A program made the position numbers and the translations under genes. Shown here one piece after another: positions 58,566 to 64,000 of a stretch of 64,000 nt of DNA. Source of the DNA: Brevibacillus humidisoli (GTDB taxonomy: Bacteria; Bacillota; Bacilli; Brevibacillales; Brevibacillaceae); the NCBI RefSeq assembly GCF_020923435.1, contig NZ_CP087263.1, positions 1,879,970-1,943,969 of the forward strand, in the 5' to 3' direction. Within the stretch, counting starts at the first letter, position 1, and each line of letters starts with the position of its first letter. The notes below the pieces were generated by a model. The model worked only from the letters and a program-made list of their open reading frames with translations. It did no database searches and was not told the origin of the DNA.

Positions 58566-59438
58566 CTACCGGTAGTGAACCCGTTTGGCCAGCAGCATGA
58601 AATGAACGGCGGTCAGTACTCCGACCAAGATCAGCAGTACCACGCCGGCGGCCGCCGCGTAGCCAATCTTGAAGAAGTCAAACCCGTATTCATAGATAAA
58701 GAAGACCAGCATGTTGGTGCTGTTGACCGGCCCTCCCTGAGTCATGATCTTGACGGTGTCAAACACCTGAAAAGAGGCGATCGTGTTTACCACCAACAGA
58801 AAAAACAAGGTGGGAGACAGCATTGGCAGCGTAATAGCCACAAATCGACGCCAGGCAGGGGTTTTGTCCAATGCCGCGGCTTCGTATAGCTCCTTGGGAA
58901 TGCTTTGCAAACCTGCAACACAAATCAGGGTATTGTACCCGACGATCTTCCACACGCTGACCAAGATCAACCCCCAGATCGCAGAAGATGTGTCAGCGAG
59001 CCATTGTGACGGCGGCAGTCCGACCATGTGCAGCAACGCATTGAGCAGTCCATACTGCGGGTCCATCATCCACAACCAGAGCAGGGATACAGAGACCAAC
59101 GAGATGATGTACGGACTAAACACGGCCCCCTGGATCAGACTGTAAAACCATCCCCGGCGATTCAGCCAGAGCGCCATCAACAGACCGAGCAGCAGGGAAA
59201 TCGACACCGTGACAACTGTGTAAAACAAGGTATTTCCCAACACCTGTACAAACTCGGGATCGGCAAGCAGTTCCCGGTAGTTGTCCAATCCGACGTATTC
59301 TTTGACCGGATTGATCAGGTTCCACGAGGTGAAGCTCAGGTAGACCAGGTACAAGATCGGGTACAAGAAAAACAGGGCGAATACTATCAATGATGGCGTT
59401 AGATAGAGATAAGGGCGCAGTCCGAAGGCCGTACGCAT
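58566..59438 (-). CDS. ugpA: Glycerol-3-phosphate ABC transporter permease UgpA
   Basis: The 290-aa protein has six membrane helices and the MalF/UgpA-type EAA loop (PKELYEAAALDKTPAWRRF). It pairs with UgpE to form the translocation channel. GGAGGG within the 3' end of the ATPase gene precedes ATG 59438, and only 2 nt separate the two genes. Confidence 0.9.
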   Translation of the reverse strand: MRTAFGLRPYLYLTPSLIVFALFFLYPILYLVYLSFTSWNLINPVKEYVGLDNYRELLADPEFVQVLGNTLFYTVVTVSISLLLGLLMALWLNRRGWFYSLIQGAVFSPYIISLVSVSLLWLWMMDPQYGLLNALLHMVGLPPSQWLADTSSAIWGLILVSVWKIVGYNTLICVAGLQSIPKELYEAAALDKTPAWRRFVAITLPMLSPTLFFLLVVNTIASFQVFDTVKIMTQGGPVNSTNMLVFFIYEYGFDFFKIGYAAAAGVVLLILVGVLTAVHFMLLAKRVHYR

Positions 59439-59440
59439 CC

Positions 59441-60616
59441 TTACTGCCCTCCGATCTGCAATTGCCGCTGCTCGCTGGAGAGCTTGCCAGTGCTGTAATA
59501 GGCTTCGCGCGGTATGCGATTCCCTTTGGGGTCAAAATAGTGACAATGGATGTGCGGCAGGGAAACCAGTACCCGCTGGTCAAGCTGAAACAGTTCATCG
59601 TGGTAATCGCGTGCAGTCAAGGTTCCCAGTGGTGTATCAACCGTATAAATGGTTTCCGCACCGAGCGCCTCCCGAGAGACAATCACGCCGTTGGTCTCGT
59701 AAGCAGCTGTCTGCGGAGCCGTGATATCCAGATCAGCACGGCTGAGCTTTACTTTCTCCGGTCGTATCCCCAGATAGACGCTTTGTCCTCGCCAGTCGCG
59801 GAGCGATTGCCCATGTGGTTGAGAGAGCGTCAGCAGGATCGCCTGTCGGCCAACTCCCATTGTCGTCCCGGACGGATCGACAACAGCCCTTAACAGGTTC
59901 ATTGGCGGTGTACCGATAAACTGTGCGACAAACAGATTGCTGGGTGTGTCATAGACCGTGAGAGGTTCCGCTGCCTGCTGGATCTGACCTTCGTTCATCA
60001 GCACAATCTGATCCCCCATTGACATTGCCTCTGCTTGATCATGGGTAACGTAGATGAACGTGGTACCCAACTGCTTGTGCAGTTGTATCAACTCCTGCCG
60101 CATCTGTTGGCGCAGTTTGGCATCCAGATTGGAGAGAGGTTCGTCCATCAGAAATACACTTGGCTTCTTCACCATCGCTCTAGCCAAGGCGACCCGCTGA
60201 CGCTGGCCGCCAGAGAGCGTCCCTGGTTTTCTGGACAGATAATCTTCCAGGCCGACCACCTGGGCGATCTCCTCCACCAGTTGTTTTCGCTCGTTCTTCG
60301 GGACTTTCCGGTTGCGCAGTCCAAACTCGATGTTCTCTCGTACACTCATCGTCGGATAGAGCGCGTAGTTTTGAAACACCATGGCTAGATCGCGATCGCC
60401 CGGCGGTTTTGCCGTCACATTCTCCTCTCCGATCCACACTTCTCCCGATGTGACCTGCTCCAGCCCGGCAATGATCCGCAGCGTCGTTGACTTGCCGCAG
60501 CCTGAGGGACCAAGCAGTACAGTAAACGATCCCTCAGTTATTTCGATGGATAGATGTTCCATGACCACCTGACGATCATACGATTTGGTTACGTCTTTTA
60601 GTCTAACGGAAGCCAT
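59441..60616 (-). CDS. ugpC: ABC transporter ATP-binding protein UgpC
   Basis: The 391-aa ATPase has Walker A GPSGCGKST, signature LSGGQRQRVALARAM, Walker B FLMDEPLSNLDAKLR and a C-terminal TOBE-type regulatory domain, typical of the MalK/UgpC group. GAGGAGGAG precedes ATG 60616, which lies inside the end of glpP (14-bp overlap), so translation is coupled. It follows a GlpP homologue rather than a typical sugar regulator. Confidence 0.9.
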   Translation of the reverse strand: MASVRLKDVTKSYDRQVVMEHLSIEITEGSFTVLLGPSGCGKSTTLRIIAGLEQVTSGEVWIGEENVTAKPPGDRDLAMVFQNYALYPTMSVRENIEFGLRNRKVPKNERKQLVEEIAQVVGLEDYLSRKPGTLSGGQRQRVALARAMVKKPSVFLMDEPLSNLDAKLRQQMRQELIQLHKQLGTTFIYVTHDQAEAMSMGDQIVLMNEGQIQQAAEPLTVYDTPSNLFVAQFIGTPPMNLLRAVVDPSGTTMGVGRQAILLTLSQPHGQSLRDWRGQSVYLGIRPEKVKLSRADLDITAPQTAAYETNGVIVSREALGAETIYTVDTPLGTLTARDYHDELFQLDQRVLVSLPHIHCHYFDPKGNRIPREAYYSTGKLSSEQRQLQIGGQ

Positions 60617-61235
60617 GCACGCTCCTCCTCTCTTGATTGGCGCTCCAGCGACTGATCGCATCCGTTCTCCATAGTTCCGGGTTTCCCGTGGATACTGCCA
60701 GTGCTCCGCAGCGGAGCGGTTCCAGCAGATGCTCTTCCTGCTCGATCAATCCGCCGGTAATAATCGGAATGCTGACATTCCTGCGAATACGTGCGATCAA
60801 CTCTGGAATTCTCGCCGGCATCAGTTCCGCCGCATCCGGCATGGAATCCCGCAGTGCTTCCACCCCTGTGTCCAGCGCGTCACTATCTATGCAAAAGATC
60901 CGCTGAACCGTCAACATATTCAGTTTTTTCGCCTGCTTGATCACACTGCTCTTGGTCGAGATAATCCCGGTCGGCTTGACGGTTTGGGCAATAAATTCCA
61001 ATCCCTCCCTGTCGTGGCTCAGTCCCCCGATCAGATCGACATGGAGCAGTACAAACTTATCGTGCGCCTTGAACAAATCGACATACCGCTTTACCACGCT
61101 GATGTTGCCGGTAAGCAAAAAGACGCCTCCTACATCTGCTGATAGTGCTTTCTCGATCGTTTTCGGCGATTTCACCGTGGCAATCAGGGGGCATGTATGC
61201 AATCGATCATAGAAGAGTTGTCTCGTTGTGGCCAT
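60603..61235 (-). CDS. glpP: GlpP-family glycerol-3-phosphate-responsive antiterminator
   Basis: The 210-aa TIM-barrel-like product matches GlpP: LIATVKSPKTIEKAL, VFLLTGNISVVKRYVDLF, LLHVDLIGGLSHD, GIISTKSSVIKQAKK and ITGGLIEQEEHLLEPLRCGALAVSTG are conserved. B. subtilis GlpP binds leader mRNA with glycerol-3-phosphate and prevents termination at glpD and glpFK. Here the gene is first in the ugp operon, just after a leader terminator, implying autoregulation. GGAGAGG precedes ATG 61235. Confidence 0.92.
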   Translation of the reverse strand: MATTRQLFYDRLHTCPLIATVKSPKTIEKALSADVGGVFLLTGNISVVKRYVDLFKAHDKFVLLHVDLIGGLSHDREGLEFIAQTVKPTGIISTKSSVIKQAKKLNMLTVQRIFCIDSDALDTGVEALRDSMPDAAELMPARIPELIARIRRNVSIPIITGGLIEQEEHLLEPLRCGALAVSTGNPELWRTDAISRWSANQERRSVHGFR

Positions 61236-61268
61236 CTGTCATCCTCTCCTTTTTAGAGGCGCTGCGGC

Positions 61269-61334
61269 AAAAAAAGAAAACCTATGAACACGTAACCGGG
61301 TGCAATCCACCGCTGCTACGTTTTCCATAGGTTT
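61269..61334 (-). promoter_or_regulatory. Leader terminator/attenuator of the glpP-ugp operon
   Basis: In the leader, AAACCTATG and CATAGGTTT form a 9-bp outer stem. Inside, ACGTA/TACGT and GGGTG/CCACC (one mismatch) build a longer branched hairpin, and the minus strand then reads TTTTCTTTTTTT. A full terminator between promoter and glpP is the expected target of a GlpP-type antiterminator. It might alternatively bind another ligand or protein. Confidence 0.7.
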
Positions 61335-61382
61335 CTGATTCCTCTCTACCCTTGTCACGCGCTATCTACTTGTCATGACTCA

Positions 61383-61447
61383 AGTGTACAAGGGATTGAT
61401 TAAGTTGTTACGAACCGCCCGTAAAGGGTTTGTTAAAGGTTGGTTAA
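61383..61447 (-). promoter_or_regulatory. PhoP-box array and -10 of the glpP-ugp operon
   Basis: On the minus strand TTAACC (61442), TTAACA (61431), TTTACG (61420), TTCGTA (61409) and TTAATC (61398) recur exactly every 11 bp, the layout of PhoP sites in Bacillus (TT(A/T)ACA repeats). TACACT (61383-61388) is placed as the -10, without a normal -35. The first repeat overlaps the end of the thioredoxin-like gene. Confidence 0.6.
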
Positions 61448-61791
61448 GCCTCGCTTAAAGCCTCACTGATCTGGACCGTGCGATCGAGAAAATGCTCAAT
61501 CTCTTCTCTGCTTTTGCCCAGCTTGCTGACGAAGCGGATCAATTCTTTTCCCTGCTGAAACGCGATGAAACTGGGGATGCCCAGCACGTCCAACTGCTCG
61601 GCCAGCTCAGGCAAATGATCGCGGTTGACCGCCACCATGTCCAGTTTCTCTTGATAGGCCGCTTCCACTTCTGGCATGAATGGATCGATTCTATGGCAGT
61701 CAGGACACCACGTAGTATAAAACTTGACCACTACAGGTTTGTTGGATTGAATCGCCCGCTCAAACTCCGCTTGGTTGGCAATCTCTTTCAT
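61444..61791 (-). CDS. Thioredoxin-family protein
   Basis: The 115-aa protein has one thioredoxin domain with the active-site motif WCPDC (residues about 30-34) rather than WCGPC, and [18 protein letters not shown] with the conserved cis-Pro. It is probably a cytosolic redox or disulfide-exchange protein, similar to YtpP-type thioredoxin-like proteins. GAGGAGGG precedes ATG 61791; the frame is open to 61812. It lies between the LysR gene and the ugp operon promoter. Confidence 0.87.
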   Translation of the reverse strand: MKEIANQAEFERAIQSNKPVVVKFYTTWCPDCHRIDPFMPEVEAAYQEKLDMVAVNRDHLPELAEQLDVLGIPSFIAFQQGKELIRFVSKLGKSREEIEHFLDRTVQISEALSEA

Positions 61792-61853
61792 GCAGATCCC
61801 TCCTCTTCTCACGTTTTGTATAGTGTATCACGCTGACGCTTTTTTTGTCCCCC

Positions 61854-62756
61854 TCACTCGACACTTTCGACAGGGTGTTCTCCTCTACCCAGCAGGATGT
61901 CGATAAAGGCACGGGCGGGTTGAGAGAGCCTGCGATCTTTGCGGTACGCCACTACGAGTGTCCTCTCCGGCCTGGTCCGCAGACGGACGTAGGCAGGTGC
62001 CGTCGTTCCCCAGGCGGAGCGCGTAATCATCTCCGGTGCGAACGAAACGCCCATCCCTGCAGCCACCAATGACTGAACGGTTTGAATGTTGCTGCTCTCA
62101 AAGACGATCCGCGGTTGAAAGCCAGCCTGCTCACAAAGCGAGAGGGAGATCTGGCGAAAGCCCTGCCCTTCCTTTAATAGGATAAACGGCTGAGTGGACA
62201 ATTCAGCCAAATCAACTTCTGCCTGCTCGGCAAAAGGATGCGACGGCGGCAGCGCCAAGTATATCTCTTCCTGAATGGCCGACTCATATCGTATCGTCGG
62301 CTCACTGATCGGCATCGTCAACAGACTGACGTCCAGTTTTCCGTTGACCAACAATTCTTCCAAGTGGCTGGAGGTCTCTTCGATCAACTGCAGTTCCACA
62401 TTGGGAAACTGTCTGGTAAAAGAAGGAATCACCTGTGGCAGCACGTACGCTCCGGTAATCGGCAGACTGCCTACCAAGAGTCTACCTGCTTGGCCAGAGG
62501 CGTACTCCCTCATCTCCCGTACCAGCCCTTCTGCCTGGTCCAGCAGCTTCTGCGCCACCTGAACAAACCGTTCCCCGGCGTCCGTCAAATCCACCTGCTG
62601 CGGCAGACGATGAAACAAACGAGTACCCAGAGTTTTTTCCAGCTTGGCGATTTGCTGGCTGAGCGACGGCTGAGCCAGATGCAGCCGGGCCGCAGCCCTG
62701 GAAAAACTTCTTTCCTGTGCGACTGCCAGAACATAACGGATTTGCCGCAGTTCCAT
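61854..62756 (-). CDS. LysR-family transcriptional regulator
   Basis: The 300-aa product starts with the LysR winged helix ([39 protein letters not shown]) and an effector-binding domain of the CysB/periplasmic-binding type. It is divergent from leuC, and a T-N11-A palindrome between the two genes fits its binding site, so it probably controls leucine biosynthesis in response to an isopropylmalate-type signal. AAGGGAGAG precedes ATG 62756. Confidence 0.9.
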   Translation of the reverse strand: MELRQIRYVLAVAQERSFSRAAARLHLAQPSLSQQIAKLEKTLGTRLFHRLPQQVDLTDAGERFVQVAQKLLDQAEGLVREMREYASGQAGRLLVGSLPITGAYVLPQVIPSFTRQFPNVELQLIEETSSHLEELLVNGKLDVSLLTMPISEPTIRYESAIQEEIYLALPPSHPFAEQAEVDLAELSTQPFILLKEGQGFRQISLSLCEQAGFQPRIVFESSNIQTVQSLVAAGMGVSFAPEMITRSAWGTTAPAYVRLRTRPERTLVVAYRKDRRLSQPARAFIDILLGRGEHPVESVE

Positions 62757-62793
62757 CTCTCTCTCCCTTCCTATAACGATTTCCTATCACACG

Positions 62794-62839
62794 TATAATT
62801 ATTATATCTTTGACCTATTTCTATTCTGTATGATACAAC
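62794..62839 (+). promoter_or_regulatory. LysR-type box and leuC promoter
   Basis: TATAAT-T-ATTATA (62794-62806) is a perfect T-N11-A palindrome, just upstream of TTGACC (62810-62815) and, 18 bp later, TACAAC (62834-62839). An activator bound there would touch the -35 region. The distance to the leuC start leaves a short leader of about 50 nt with no room for a T-box. Confidence 0.5.
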
Positions 62840-62892
62840 GATTACATAGGAGAAGCAACGTACTGCTTCCTTTTTGGAAAAGGGGGATATCC

Positions 62893-64000
62893 GTGAAACC
62901 ACGTACCTTGTTTGAAAAGATCTGGGATCAACACGTCATCCACGAAGAGACAGGCAAACCAAGCCTGTTGTACATCGACCTGCACCTAGTCCACGAGGTG
63001 ACGTCACCACAAGCATTTGAAGGGCTGCGGTTAGCTCGACGAAAGGTGCGCCGTCCTGACTTGACGTTTGCCACGATGGACCACAACGTGCCGACCAAAG
63101 ACCGCTACAACATCACTGACCCCATCTCCCGCCAACAGATGGAGACACTGACCAAGAATTGTGCGGAATTCGGCATCCCGCTGGCTGACCTGTCCAGCCC
63201 GGATCAGGGGATCGTACACGTGATCGGACCGGAACTGGGACTCACTCATCCCGGGAAGACGATTGTTTGCGGCGACAGCCATACCTCGACGCATGGCGCA
63301 TTTGGCGCTCTGGCTTTTGGGATTGGCACCAGCGAAGTGGAACACGTCCTCGCCACCCAGTGTCTGCAACAGTCCAAACCGAAAACACTGGAAGTACATG
63401 TAAATGGACAACTTCCGCCTGGAGTGACTGCAAAAGATTTAATCTTGGCAATCATCGCCAAGTTCGGTACCGATTTTGCCACCGGCTACGTGATCGAATA
63501 CACTGGCGAAGCGATCAAGCAATTGACCATGGAAGAACGGATGACGGTCTGCAACATGTCGATTGAAGCAGGGGCGCGAGCCGGACTGATCGCACCCGAT
63601 GAGACCACATTTGCCTATCTAAAAGGGCGCCGCTACGCCCCACAAGGGGAAGATTTTGCAGCCGCTGTCGGAAAATGGAAGCAGTTGGTAACCGATCCTG
63701 GTGCCACTTATGACCACCGTGTCGAGATCAATGCCGCCGAAATCGCCCCGCAAGTAACCTGGGGTACCAGCCCTGGTATGGGAACAGACATTACGAGTGT
63801 CGTACCGGATCCTGCGTCGTTTGCTTCGGCTACACAGCGCAAGGCTGCTGCAGACGCCCTCGCATACATGGGACTTGCTCCAGGAACACCGATTAGTGAG
63901 ATCAAGATCGACCGCGTCTTTATCGGTTCCTGTACTAACGGCCGGATTGAGGACTTGCGCAAAGCCGCTGCGGTAGCAAAAGGACGCAAGGTGTCCGCTG
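62893..64000 (+). CDS. leuC: 3-isopropylmalate dehydratase large subunit, partial
   Basis: LeuC isomerises 2-isopropylmalate to 3-isopropylmalate in leucine biosynthesis. About 369 codons are visible; the gene continues beyond the window. The opening [61 protein letters not shown] and [14 protein letters not shown] are typical, and Cys in SCTNGR is a 4Fe-4S ligand. The start is GTG 62893, with AGGGGG 6 nt upstream. leuD probably follows outside. Confidence 0.96.
   Translation, partial: MKPRTLFEKIWDQHVIHEETGKPSLLYIDLHLVHEVTSPQAFEGLRLARRKVRRPDLTFATMDHNVPTKDRYNITDPISRQQMETLTKNCAEFGIPLADLSSPDQGIVHVIGPELGLTHPGKTIVCGDSHTSTHGAFGALAFGIGTSEVEHVLATQCLQQSKPKTLEVHVNGQLPPGVTAKDLILAIIAKFGTDFATGYVIEYTGEAIKQLTMEERMTVCNMSIEAGARAGLIAPDETTFAYLKGRRYAPQGEDFAAAVGKWKQLVTDPGATYDHRVEINAAEIAPQVTWGTSPGMGTDITSVVPDPASFASATQRKAAADALAYMGLAPGTPISEIKIDRVFIGSCTNGRIEDLRKAAAVAKGRKVSA

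Noticed and set aside
62757-62892. Possible T-box leader for leuC
   Set aside because: The intergenic space is only 136 nt and holds a LysR-type palindrome; there is no T-box sequence or terminator/antiterminator pair.

Overview
The window is chromosomal DNA from an endospore-forming member of the Bacillales. A GerA/GerC/GerB spore-germination operon, a YheC/YheD-type spore-coat ATP-grasp protein, a KapB-like protein, strong AGGAGG ribosome-binding sites and sigma-A promoters support this. A Brevibacillus/Paenibacillaceae-like host fits best, but that is inference from gene content only. No rRNA, tRNA, CRISPR array, prophage or insertion sequence was seen.

Layout. 1-9.2 kb (mostly +): the end of a MoxR-type ATPase gene, a 58-codon ORF, two membrane transporters, a four-gene germination operon (A, C, B and a small two-helix fourth protein), a stretch of decayed LysR and TetR regulator remnants, and a MerR regulator. 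9.4-10.7 kb: a chemoreceptor. 10.9-27.5 kb (-): a 13-gene myo-inositol operon with three Gfo/Idh/MocA dehydrogenases, an ABC sugar importer, iolI, iolD, iolE, iolB, iolC, iolA and an iolJ with a large internal in-frame deletion. Behind its promoter lies a LacI-family regulator gene. A shared 12-mer, GAAAGCGYTTGC, sits just downstream of both promoters. 27.5-29.4 kb: a LOG-family gene and a TetR/SMR efflux pair with a perfect 18-bp operator. 29.4-41 kb (-): a beta-propeller protein, a YedZ-like haem membrane protein, a coiled-coil/phosphodiester-glycosidase pair, KapB, a dipeptide epimerase, mnmA, a PAS-GGDEF cyclase, a YheC/D protein and an RluA-type synthase.

40.2-49.1 kb is a glycolate/glyoxylate island. 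A lactate/glycolate permease, glcE, glcF, glcD and an IclR regulator lie on the minus strand, divergent from malate synthase on the plus strand. Two nearly identical 20-bp sites in the divergent region are candidate IclR operators. 49.3-54.5 kb carries a 548-aa CoA-dehydratase-like protein and a 1173-aa protein with two ASKHA ATPase domains, a conserved pair of unclear role. A frameshifted methyltransferase gene follows.

55.4-61.4 kb (-) is a glycerophosphodiester/glycerol-3-phosphate uptake operon: glpP, ugpC, ugpA, ugpE, ugpB, then a separate ugpQ-like gene. Upstream of glpP I read five 11-bp-phased PhoP half-sites, a -10 box and, in the leader, a long branched terminator hairpin. This suggests phosphate-starvation activation combined with GlpP-dependent attenuation. 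The window ends with a thioredoxin-like gene and a LysR regulator divergent from leuC, which runs off the edge.
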